Assembly (NCBI GenBank): GCA_010909165.1
Contig: VJWM01000326.1
Span: 1-64,000 of the forward strand
Source of the DNA: Anthoceros angustus
Lineage: Eukaryota; Streptophyta; Anthocerotopsida; Anthocerotales; Anthocerotaceae
DNA length: 64,000 bases
Direction: 5' to 3'
A program made the position numbers and the translations under genes. This document shows positions 55,682 to 64,000 of the stretch, in pieces. Under the pieces are notes generated by a model, which was not told the origin of the DNA, made no database searches, and saw only the letters and a program-made list of their open reading frames with translations. How positions within the stretch are numbered: position 1 is the stretch's first letter; every line of letters starts with the position of its first letter.

Positions 55682-57480
55682 GGGAGGGAAAACCCCGGGG
55701 CTTCCGAGGCTTCCCCCTCTAGCGGCCACACTTATCCCACTGTCGCTTCGTACGTTGGGTTTCGTCCCATGAGACTTGTATGAAAGCTCAGAGTCTTGTG
55801 GAAAACAATTGCCGCAGGATGTGCACTGCTTAGCCTTCTAAACAAGCAAGGCCCTGCTCTCCCTCATACAAAGGCGGTGCAGCACCGCGCCAGAAAAATC
55901 ACCAATCCTCGACCTACAATGACACAACACAATTGCGGGTCCCGCTTAGCGGCGAGCCTATCACGGCGCCTGTGACCCCCGATCCACACCGCAATTTGTC
56001 TACCTCTAAGACCACTCTTCTCCACTGTGGCGCCTTTACTTGTAGATTTGGGATTCGTCCCTTGAAACTGCCAGCCTTCCACTGCGCCTACACTTCTAAT
56101 CCTCTACTCGTCTCCTCACCCTCTTCCTCCTATTCTAACCTCGGTTTGGGCTTACTAGCTTTGACTCGCCCTTACGGCACAACTGCCTGGGGTCGGCCTC
56201 CACCAGCAAGTTCTTCCTTGGGCCGGTTGTTATGAGTTTGACACCAGTCAGCGAGCACCTCCAGGGAGTCTTTCCGTGTGGCCTAACCTCAAGCCAAGAG
56301 TTCCCTGGGCATTGCCACACACCCAAAGCAAAGCAATTTCACAGCAACCATTCACAAGGGGAGCAACTCGTTTAGGCACTTGCAGGAGAGGAAGAGGAGA
56401 AACTCCTACCACCGTAGGAGAAACTCCTACCACCGTAGGAGAAACTCCTACCGTGGTAGGAGAAACTCCTACCACCGTAGGAGAAACTCCTACCATGACC
56501 AAGGGCAAAGGACTCCATATGGAAGTGCAAGACATGATACTTTACTTTGTGAAATCCTCCTCCTCTTATAGAAGGCCTTGCACATACAACCTCCCTTGGG
56601 TGACCCTACTGCACGTCACCTTTTTTCAATATTCTATTATTTCCTACCGCCAGCATTTAAGGCCTGGCATCTAAGTCTACTATCTGATCCTAGGTAAATT
56701 TTATTCTAGCAACTTCACCTAAGATCATCCTCGAAGGATGTCAGTCTTACACCACCTACTCTTCCTATTCTCCTGCTCATCATTTATGGCCTTTGACCAT
56801 ACCTAGTCCTCATCCTCTGGGTTAGTGACGCGTCCTTTGGTGATTGGCCCCCTCGCCCTCCTTTTGCTCTCACCTCTTCCCAGATTTGGTCGCCTTCCTG
56901 GTTTGTGGGGCAAGTACCATCCCGCCCCTTCCTCCTACTTTGCGGGGCGGCGCCCTAATCCCTCTCATCATCCAGCAATCGCGCCCCGCCGCCCTCGAAA
57001 GCGTCCTTGCTTCACCTTCGCTCGGGGTTCTCCTTCCTCCATTTTCTATGGAAGATCACTCAAGGAAGAGGAGGAGAAGGTCCTACCATGGTAGTCTGAC
57101 CCTCATTCTTTCCTTTCTTCCTCCTATCGGCGCTGTCTCTTGGGTTGGAACCCTCCTTGCTCCTTTCCTCCTGTTTGGTTTGTCCATACCTATCATGGAG
57201 CATTCTTAAAGAGTCTTCCTCCCCCAATTATGGGCCGATGTTTCCACTAACTTCTCCGGGCCCTTTTTGCGTTAGTCTCCTCTCCTGCCCCGGGCTCTTC
57301 CCTTGTTCGTGGGGTGAGGGAACTTCACCCTCCCCTTCCTCGGGGTCGGACTGCCTTGATCTCTCCGGTGCTGCTCCCTCCACTGCCTTGTCTGCTCACA
57401 GGGGGTATGAGACCGGACCCCGGCTCCTTCCATCCACGGCCAGCCTCCACGGCCCGACTCCCCATCGAGCTCCCTCGGCC
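55682..57480 (-). mobile_element. inverted fragment of the diverged long LTR
   Basis: The reverse complement ends in CCCCGGGGTTTTCCCTCCCA at its 3' terminus (55682) and contains ACTTGTATGAAAGC-side flanks, GTCTCATGGGACGAAACCCA, GTGTGTGGCAATGCCCAGGG, a TATA variant CTATAAGAGGAGG, and upstream words shared with 2400-2687. It is therefore the old LTR subfamily in opposite orientation, inserted in copia A. Palindromes at 56395-56510 and 57075-57095 sit within it, the latter next to a short plus-strand patch of the embedded ORF (TTTTCTATGGAAGATCACTC). Confidence 0.7.
56393..56512. repeat. palindrome array with 21-bp period
   Basis: Five units GAGAAACTCCTACCACCGTA or the CGTG-centred variant. They read as (ETPTTVG)n on the plus strand. 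The right end passes into CCATGACCAAGGGCAA, a word from the embedded ORF. Confidence 0.85.
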
Positions 57481-57489
57481 CTGGGGTAC

Positions 57490-57725
57490 ACCTTGCCCAA
57501 GAAGTCCTTAAATTAGCTTGAAGACATGGGGCAAGATGCCACTTGGGAAGACTTTTCTTTAGAGGAGGAAGAGGAGAAGGTCCTACCACCGTAGGAGAAG
57601 GTCCTACCATGGTAGGAGAAGGTCCTACCACCGTAGGAGAAGGTCCTACCATGGTAGGAGAAGGTCCTACCACCGTAGGAGAAGGTCCTACCATGGTAGG
57701 AGAAGGTCCTACCATGGTAGGGTGA
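57490..57725 (+). repeat. LTR patch followed by palindrome array
   Basis: AAGTCCTTAAATTAGCTTGA to CTTTAGAGGAGGA (57505-57570) is the U3 start in plus orientation, embedded between inverted LTR parts. Seven 21-bp palindrome units follow (57580-57722), alternating CACC and CATG centres, encoding (EGPTT/MVG)7. Confidence 0.85.
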
Positions 57726-57781
57726 CCCCGGGAGGCGGGTTGTCCCCTCTCCTTACTCTCCAAGCCATCTTGTGCGAGATA

Positions 57782-57970
57782 TGTTTATATAACCTAATAT
57801 TAAGCTTAAGTCTTTGATAGCATTTAGGTTATGAAAGGTCATTTAGATGAAAGCGACACTATGGTCAATTTAAGAAGTAGTTTAGACAAACAATTTTTTA
57901 TTGTACATTTCTGATCTATCGAGTTTGACTTTTCTCGTCTCCTACTCGTTCCTTCACATGGTATCAGAGC
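57782..57970 (+). repeat. 5' LTR end and primer site of copia C
   Basis: TTCACA ends at 57958 and TGGTATCAGAGC follows at 57959-57970. The LTR start at 57782 (TGTTTATATAACC) is a guess; TTTATATAA may be its TATA box. Confidence 0.55.
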
Positions 57971-58158
57971 CATGCTCCGCATCTTGTGCAAAATCTTGAA
58001 ATATGCCGAGGCAAGGTGGCAATCGTGAGGTTCACATCTAGGTGGATCCTCTACACTCATCTAGAAGATGTCCACCAAGACACCGGCACCTGTGCATAGA
58101 CACGGTGCTTGACCTCTATGAGCAAAACTACCCCGCCTTACAAAGATTTTAACTCAGC

Positions 58159-58542
58159 GTGACCCTACATCTCTTAACTTGGACATTGAGCGGAATCAAG
58201 AAGGCGGCTCTATCGAGCACGCCAGGAGAGGACATAACCCCAACCCCCACCTCGACCAGAGCTTCCACCTCCCCGTTACTTGTTGTTCGCATGCGAAATA
58301 ACAATCCAGGATCTAATACAGGTAGACCAAGGCCACGCCGACAATCAGTACAAGACACCACAACACGTAAATTTAATGCCCACACCGGATTAAGGATCAT
58401 TGCTGACAAATCACAAGCGATACTCATCCGTGTGGAAAAAGTGCTATCCCTTGTGCTGTCAAACCAGGTTTTTCTCAAGAAGCAGTTTGGCGGCACGGAT
58501 TCCCGAGGCCAGCGAGCAATTCTAATGCAAAGAGCTCAATAG
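58159..58542 (+). pseudogene. open frame before gag in copia C
   Basis: A 127-codon frame with a Thr/Ser/Pro-rich start (TPGEDITPTPTSTRASTS), an Arg-rich middle and a C-terminal block VEKVLSLVLSNQVFLKKQFG. The place corresponds to the decayed leader of copia A. I do not recognise it; it may be chance open sequence or a decayed accessory ORF. Confidence 0.3.
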
Positions 58543-59129
58543 GAAATCGCCACATTCACGATCTCCGCAACATGGACCTCAAATTGCAGAATCTTAAATA
58601 GAGTTGCTTACCTTATGGATCAGATTCCAGTGCCCGTGTCTTGTGAAGCCTCACTCAGAGTAGAGACATCCGTAGCGAGGAATACCCGATCCGAATCGGT
58701 GCATTTTTCATTGCACCTCTTTGCTGAATTGCAGCACACAACCACATTGGTCCACCAGAGGTGTCGCACTGTGATTGGGACATGCTTGATTTGACCTAAT
58801 CAAACGTCATAAAAATGAAAAGGTATTTTTTTAGGGTTTGCCACGCCTGGCAACCTTTCATAATAGCGAGGAAGGAAAGTTGAGGAGTTCAAGACGAGCA
58901 TGGCATAGCGGCTAGCTACCCTCCTCCGACCTCCCCGATCCCTCCCCGCACATTATGATCATAATTACGAAACAAATGATGCATGAATACTTACTGCGTT
59001 AGAGCCATAGCTCTCTATAGTTTGTCATGTTCATGTCCACCGCAAGACATCTGAACGCACTCATTAACAATTTTCAGCAACTTACTTTACATCAAACCAA
59101 TCGCCTCACCATGGCAAAGATCAAAGATC

Positions 59130-59515
59130 CACGCCTTCCTTTACCTCGAACTTAAAGAGAAAGATAGGTTTAAAGGATGTGGCTACTCAATATGGAGAGT
59201 CCGCATGAGGAGCATGCTTGTTGCTCGTGTTTGGGCTGTGGATGGAACTTCAAGAAACTGCATGTACTAATCCTCCACACCGATGACACTGCCAAGTGGG
59301 ATTTGCTCAATGGCATTGCCATGGCTCTCCTTATCGGAGGCTTAGACGCTGACCTTGTTCCGGAAGTCGAATTCTTCACTGCTGCAGCTGAGATCTGGAA
59401 CCAGCTTGAAAAGACATACAAAGTTCAAAACATGATGACTCTTTGCGCAGTTCGGCAAGAGTTCTATGCACTTAAAATGAAAGAAGGTGACAAGGTGGCA
59501 GCTCGAGAGGAGAAG
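59130..59515 (+). pseudogene. copia C gag (UBN2-type), cut by a palindrome insert
   Basis: LKEKDRFKGCGYSIWRVRMR and ARVWAVDGT lie in one frame, then AKWDLLNGIAMALLIGGLDA and FYALKMKEGDKVA in another. After GACAAGGTGGCA the sequence changes to GCTCGAGAGGAGAAGGT, a coiled-coil word of the long LTR, with GGCA shared at the join. Confidence 0.8.
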
Positions 59516-59660
59516 GTCCTACCACCGTAGGAGAAGGTGACAAGGTGCTCAAGGAACTCAAGATAGGCATCAAGATAAGGAAGGAGGAGAAGGTCCTACC
59601 ACCGTAGGAGAAGGTCCTACCACCGTAGGAGAAGGTCCTACCACGGTAGGAACTCCTACC
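59516..59660. repeat. palindromes inserted in copia C gag
   Basis: Four 21-bp units with CACC or CACG centres surround a short patch (GTGCTCAAGGAACTCAAGAT) mixed from LTR words. Copia coding resumes at about 59661. Confidence 0.85.
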
Positions 59661-59815
59661 AAGCATTTGTTACAAGCCAAAACGGACCAATTCGGACAGA
59701 CACATCGCGACTTCCTCCTGTCAACCTGTGACCATCACTCTAGAAGAAGTGATTGGTGCCTTGTTCCGTGAGGAGCAAAGCCGCATTCTCACCGGTGTTC
59801 CTAAGAGCAAATCAC
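59661..59815 (+). pseudogene. copia C gag, second piece
   Basis: TITLEEVIGALFREEQSRIL, a typical copia gag helix, continues the capsid region after the insert. The join at 59805 is CCTAAGAGCAAATCACCGAG, where AGAGCAAATCACCGAGGAGG is an LTR leader word. Confidence 0.65.
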
Positions 59816-60470
59816 CGAGGAGGAGAAGGTGACAAGGTGCTCAAGGAACTCAAGATAGGCATCAAGATAAGGAAGGGATTCATAAGAAGTCCTTAAATTA
59901 GCTTGAAGACATGGGGCAAGATGCCACTTGGGAAGACTTTTCTTTAGAGGAGGAAGAGGAGAAGGTCCTACCACCGTAGGAGAAGGTCCTACCACCGTAG
60001 GAGAAGGTCCTACCATGGTAGGAGGGACTCCTACCACGGTAGGAGAAGGAGGAAGAGGAGAAGGTCCTACCACCGTAGGAGAAGGTCCTACCACCGTAGG
60101 AGAAGGAGGAGAAGGAGCTCACTTGCTCCACAAGTGAGAGGAAGAGGAGAAGGTCCTACCACCGTAGGAGAAGGTCCTACCACCGTAGGAGAAGGTCCTA
60201 CCACCGTAGGAGAAGGTCCTACCATGGTAGGAGAAGGTCCTACCACCGTAGGAGAAGGTCCTACCACCGTAGGAGAAGGTCCTACCACCGTAGGAGAAGG
60301 TCCTACCACCGTAGGAGAAGGTCCTACCACCGTAGGAGAAACTCCTACCACCGTAGGAGAAGGTCCTACCATGGTAGGAGAAGGTCCTACCACCGTAGGA
60401 GAAGGTCCTACCACCGTAGGAGAAGGTCCTACCACCGTAGGAGAAGGTCCTACCACGGTAGGAACTCCTC
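59816..60470. repeat. large palindrome array with 21-bp period
   Basis: Palindrome units at 59955-60110, then 15 consecutive units at about 60149-60465 of GAGAAGGTCCTACCACCGTA type (CATG centre in two, one ACTCC linker). An LTR U3 patch lies at 59860-59955 and a charged-tail word at 60113-60148. The 15-unit run is open in both directions: (EGPTTVG)n on plus and Val-Gly-Pro-Ser-Pro-Thr on minus. Confidence 0.9.
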
Positions 60471-61318
60471 CTCACAACTCTCTCAATCAACAACGCCTCT
60501 TCTTCTCTACTCATCTACCTTCCTTCCTCCACAATCTCCTACTCTAACACCAATTGCTGGCTCATTAATTCCAACTCGCCTTACAATCGCTGGGTCCGTC
60601 CGGAAATTAAGTTCTTCCTTGGGCGGTTGCTATGTGGTTTGCACAGAGAACCTCCGTGGAGTCTTTCCTGTAGTCTACCCTCAAGCCGAGAGTTCCTTGA
60701 GCATCGCCACACACTCAAAGCAAAACAATTCACACAAAGAACCATTCACAAGGGAGCGTGAGAGGAAGAGGAGAAGGTCCTACCACCGTAGGAGAAGGTC
60801 CTACCATGGTAGGACCTTCTCCTCTCTCTACAGACATCGCTTTTTGACGAAATTCGCACAAGTGAAGGACTCGGGAGGATGGGAGCGCAAGACACGATAA
60901 TTTTACTTCACAAGCTCCTCCTTTATAGGGAGGTCCTCACAGCTCCTCTGGCGCGCCTCACCGCCTTACTCCTTATTTTAGTGTATCCTATTGTCGAATT
61001 TTAAGTTCGACATCCAAGCATCTTGGGTAAAATTCTATTCTAGCAAATTCCACCTATGTGAGCCTTAATGGCTCCAACATTCCTATCTAGCTAGTCAACA
61101 CACTCTCGGGTGACAAGCATTAATGCCTGCCTCCTCTAAAGAAAAGTCTTCCCAAGTGGCATCTTGCCCCATGTCTTCAAGCTAATTTAAGGACTTCTTA
61201 TGAATCCCTTCCTTATCTTGATGCCTATCTTGAGTTCCTTCCTCCAATAAAATAGCCCGGCTCTCTTAGCCAGGCTCATCCTCGCCTTCTCCTCTTCCTC
61301 TCACTTGTGGAGCAAGTG
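60471..61318 (-). mobile_element. inverted long-LTR fragment inside copia C
   Basis: The reverse complement runs from the charged-tail region (GGAGCAAGTGA end at 61318) through the stop region, U3 words, promoter 2 (CTATAAAGGAGGAG on minus, near 60915), and the leader to GAGAGAGTTGTGAGGAGGAG at 60471. It matches the young LTR subfamily. Two palindromes (60775-60825) interrupt it. Confidence 0.8.
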
Positions 61319-61500
61319 ATTTGAAGGCATCCGTGAGGATCCTTACCATCTGCTTGTCTAGTTCTCTACAAGATGAGGTCGGCATTGGATTCTCGTGCCA
61401 CCACTCATATTTGCGAGACAGTGAATTGTTCACTTCAACCTTGCTCATGTCCATGACAAGGTGCTTCTTGGTGATGAGCAAGCACAAGTCTCAGATTGAA
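61319..61500 (+). pseudogene. copia C protease trace, DSGA changed to DSRA
   Basis: GCATTGGATTCTCGTGCCAC encodes ALDSRAT, followed by THIC (61380-61420); the active-site Gly is Arg. Downstream TGCTCATGTCCATGACAAGG matches copia A at 33224. The frame is broken and the zinc knuckle is missing, lost to the insert before 61318. Confidence 0.65.
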
Positions 61501-61759
61501 GGTCGAGGCACATGTGTTTATGCGCATGATCACACATCTCTCGTGTTAGAAGATGTTCTCGTCTCGGCATGGCCAAGAACCTCATGTGAATCAGTCGCGA
61601 TTATTACCTTCATGCGTGCATTTTGACACTTGTCGCTTCTAAAAGTCCTAACAGATGTGTTTCAAAGGCATTTTAGAAAAATGCATAAGATAGACATAAT
61701 ATGTACACGCATGCCCAACATGTCGCTCACTCAACTGGAGCAAAGTCACTTAGCTCAAG

Positions 61760-62660
61760 AGGCCATGCTTGTGGCATGCTCGCTAGGACACGCCAATCGC
61801 TCCAAACCGATAGACATGTCGCCACCGCGTCATCGAGCCACTCCTAAGTGTTTCAAACACTTGCCTGTGTGAGTCTTGCATCTTAGCAAAAGTAAGGAAT
61901 CTCCTTTCCCAATGCACTGCAACACAAGTCCTTGGTTTAGTCCACGCTGACATATCAGGAAAAATTCATGAGCCATCACTAGGGGGCTCGCAGTATTTTT
62001 TCACATTAACAGATGACTACAGCAGATATACCCGGACATTCCCAATGCAGCTAAAGAGTGATACATTCTCATGCTTTAAGGACTGGCTCACTATTGTACA
62101 GAGACAGTCTGGCATGCTACTCAAGGTGCTCAGGACGGACAACGGGACAGAGTTTGTAAATCAAGCTTTTGACGACTTGCTGCAAGAACATGGAGTTCTT
62201 CGCCTAATCGTCTTCCATACACGCCACAAGAAACGGTGTGTCGAACGAAAATCAAACTCTTGCAATGACGCATGTGCTAATTTATGGATTACCTCAGGTT
62301 ACTTGTGACGCATATCTCGAACAGTTTGACAAGCTCTCCCACAAGACTCCATATGAGGTGTGCCTGCCGCGTTTGCTACACTTGAAGGTTTTTGCACACA
62401 TTCCAGCTGATAAGAGGAAGAAGCTTGATCCCCGTTCGAAAGGACTCCTTTTTGTTGGGTACGGTGACACTGCAAAGGCGTACAAACTGGTCAATACCAA
62501 AACCGGATCCATGGTGCTTGCACGAAGTGTGATCTTTATTGAGCCTGCAGCTCCAGCCTCCATTGGGGACAACCACCTACCTCCATTATCGGACATTGTA
62601 GACCCCTGTGCACGTAATCGATCCCGTGACTATCCTTTTGGACGATATCATGGAGCGCCG
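61760..62660 (+). pseudogene. copia C integrase remnant
   Basis: Blocks aligned to copia A: ACSLGHANRSKPIDMS, TPKCFKHLP, then ADISGKIHEPSLGGSQYFFT (first Asp), QLKSDTFSCFKDWLT, VLRTDNGTEF (second Asp, 62045-62308 frame) and NGVSNENQTL near 62240, where the region of the third catalytic residue is altered by an indel. The C-terminal part reads KTPYEVCLPRLLHLKVFAHI, LDPRSKGLLFVGYGDTAKAY and GSMVLARSVIF. This copy preserves the block that palindromes replaced in copia A. Confidence 0.8.
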
Positions 62661-63039
62661 TGCTTGATGAGAATCACAGCCCAAGCCCCACATGTTAACC
62701 CCCGCCCAAATGCCATTGCCAATCGTGGATTTGTTGATCTTGCATCCCTTTTACCGATGGCCCGATCCCAATCCAAATTGATCCCGATCCGAGGTTACCG
62801 ACCTAGATGCAACAATGATGTTGCTGCACCATGCCCCCCGACTGCATTTTCAGCCGATGAACTTGACTCGTATGAGCTCGCCCTGACCGACTGCACTCGC
62901 ACAGGCAATCTACACGACATCGGCCCCCACCTTCAGAATGGAATGAACCCCGCTACACATCTGTGGATTTTCGAACCCATCTTGTCTCGGCCTATGCTGG
63001 TTGGCCTCCTGATGAGCCTACGCCTATCTCAGCCTTTAA

Positions 63040-63790
63040 TGGACTCCAAACATGTGCAAAGGGAAGTGCGTAAGGAGGATGAATACCAGTCACTTGTTAA
63101 GAACAAAACCTAGGTACTTGCAGACCTCCCACCTGGACGCAAGGCCATATCCTGCAAGTGGGTGTTCAAGTTAAAACTAAATGCCAAAGGGGAAGTTGCC
63201 CGTTTTAAAGCTCGACTTGTGACCAGAGGGTTTACGCAAGTGGAGGGGCTCGACTACCAGGAGACATTCTCACCTGTAGTTCGCAGCCAATCCATCCGCC
63301 TTATACTTGCCCATGCCATAGAATTTGATCTCGATCTCCAGCAGATGGACGTATGCACGGCTTTTCTGTATGGAGCTCTTGATGAAGAATTATACATGCT
63401 CCAGCCAGAGGCTTATGAAGATCCTGCACATCCAGGCAAGGTGTTAAAACTCCTAAAGTGCATATATGGTTTAAAACAAAGCGGGAGAGTGTGGTATATC
63501 ACCATGCATCCAGATTCATCAAAGATCGATTTTGTTCGTAACACACCGATACCAATGTTTATAAGCTTTCCCAAGGATCCTCTATAGTGCTTCGCTCAGA
63601 CGTGATGTTATCCTTGCCACAAACGATCAAGCACTTGTCAATAGTCAAAACTTAACAACAAGTTTGACATGAAAGATATTGGCGAACTAAAGTTTTGTTT
63701 GGGTATACAGCTACGAGTCGTGGAAGTGCCTATGTTCATACACCAAGATAAGTATGTAAACGAGATACTTAAGAAGTTCAATCTCGATCA
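63040..63790 (+). pseudogene. copia C reverse transcriptase, YVDD lost
   Basis: EDEYQSLVKNKT is followed by TAG (63111-63113) where copia A has Trp. The frame 63162-63587 then holds FKLKLNAKGEVARFKARLVT, QQMDVCTAFLYGALDEELYM and LLKCIYGLKQSGRVWY. Near 63580 a deletion removes the YVDD codons (SIVLRSDV remains). Then KFDMKDIGELKFCLGIQLR and INLDQARP-like sequence follow in another frame. Confidence 0.85.
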
Positions 63791-64000
63791 AGCACGGCCA
63801 AAGAACTACACCTATGCAATCGAACCAAGCTAACACGCCACAAAGGCCTACGTACATCGGATGAAATCAAAGACATGGAAGACGTACCTGTGCATGCAGC
63901 TGGCAGCCTACTCTTCGCTAACTGACCAAAGCATACAATATGCGCCAAGACGGCTTCTTGAGAATCATGGAGAGCGACCGATACCGAAAAGGATCTTCCG
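63791..64000 (+). pseudogene. start of the copia C RNase H linker, cut by the window end
   Basis: Sequence after FNLDQARP decays; short frames only. It lies where the polymerase-RNase H connection should be. Nothing further can be supported. Confidence 0.4.

Larger units (their letters stand above)
57782..64000 (+). mobile_element. copia C: Ty1/copia element, truncated by the window end
   Basis: LTR end and primer site at 57959, leader, gag, protease trace, integrase and reverse transcriptase in copia order. It is close to copia A in sequence: gag, integrase and polymerase blocks align residue by residue, but with many substitutions. It is interrupted at 59516-59660 and 59816-61318 by palindromes and an inverted LTR fragment. 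All frames carry stops or shifts. Confidence 0.8.

Noticed and set aside
60134-60547. 137-codon plus-strand frame as a protein-coding gene
   Set aside because: It is the translation of the 21-bp palindrome array; the opposite strand is equally open and no start context or unique sequence supports a gene.
1-64000. tRNA or rRNA genes
   Set aside because: No cloverleaf or rRNA-like sequence was noticed; the tRNA-like words at 13857, 23769, 39803 and 57959 are primer binding sites.

Overview
The window is repeat-rich nuclear DNA from a land plant. I found no host gene, tRNA, rRNA or CRISPR array that I could support. The evidence for a plant is Ty1/copia elements with the iMet-tRNA primer site TGGTATCAGAGC, and Ty3/gypsy-type elements with a primer site matching the 3' end of plant tRNA-Asp (TGGCGCCGTTGC...). 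The species cannot be read from the sequence.

Layout. 1-2687 and 7710-8383 are two halves of an old, diverged long terminal repeat (LTR). It is split by a solo LTR of a younger relative at 2688-7709. Positions 8728-23183 hold an LTR element (element 1) with about 5.1-kb LTRs around 4.2 kb of internal DNA. At 23565 a copia element begins (copia A, plus strand). It is split three times: by a 7.1-kb minus-strand copia (copia B, 24104-31198, with a perfect CTGTC target duplication), by a second copy of the long-LTR element (element 2, 34423-54000), and at 55682 by an inverted fragment of the diverged LTR. A third copia (copia C, related to A) runs from about 57782 to the window end. It is interrupted by palindrome arrays and an inverted LTR fragment.

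The unusual feature is the long-LTR family. Each LTR is about 5 kb and contains a gene-like unit of its own: a G-box/TATA promoter near position 700, then an ORF of about 2.7-2.9 kb. That ORF has a globular domain, a long coiled coil, and a stretch encoded by palindromes. A second TATA box, for the element transcript, lies about 0.85 kb before the LTR end. The same globular segment occurs in the diverged LTR, so the ORF is an old part of this LTR lineage. The internal regions of both elements lack protease, reverse transcriptase, RNase H and the integrase core. They keep only a gag-like part, a piece of the integrase N-terminal zinc region and the C-terminal GPY module, so the family appears non-autonomous.

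A palindromic repeat is spread through the window: arms CCTAC/GTAGG around a variable tetramer, spaced 20-21 bp. It sits at fixed sites in every LTR and also inside the unrelated copia elements, once in place of integrase codons. From about 38 kb onward many segments are joined through short shared words. The 3' LTR of element 2 has grown to about 9.4 kb by such duplications. These joins could be real template switching or assembly gap filling, and that question must be settled before the biology is accepted. Every coding region seen is broken by frameshifts or stops.
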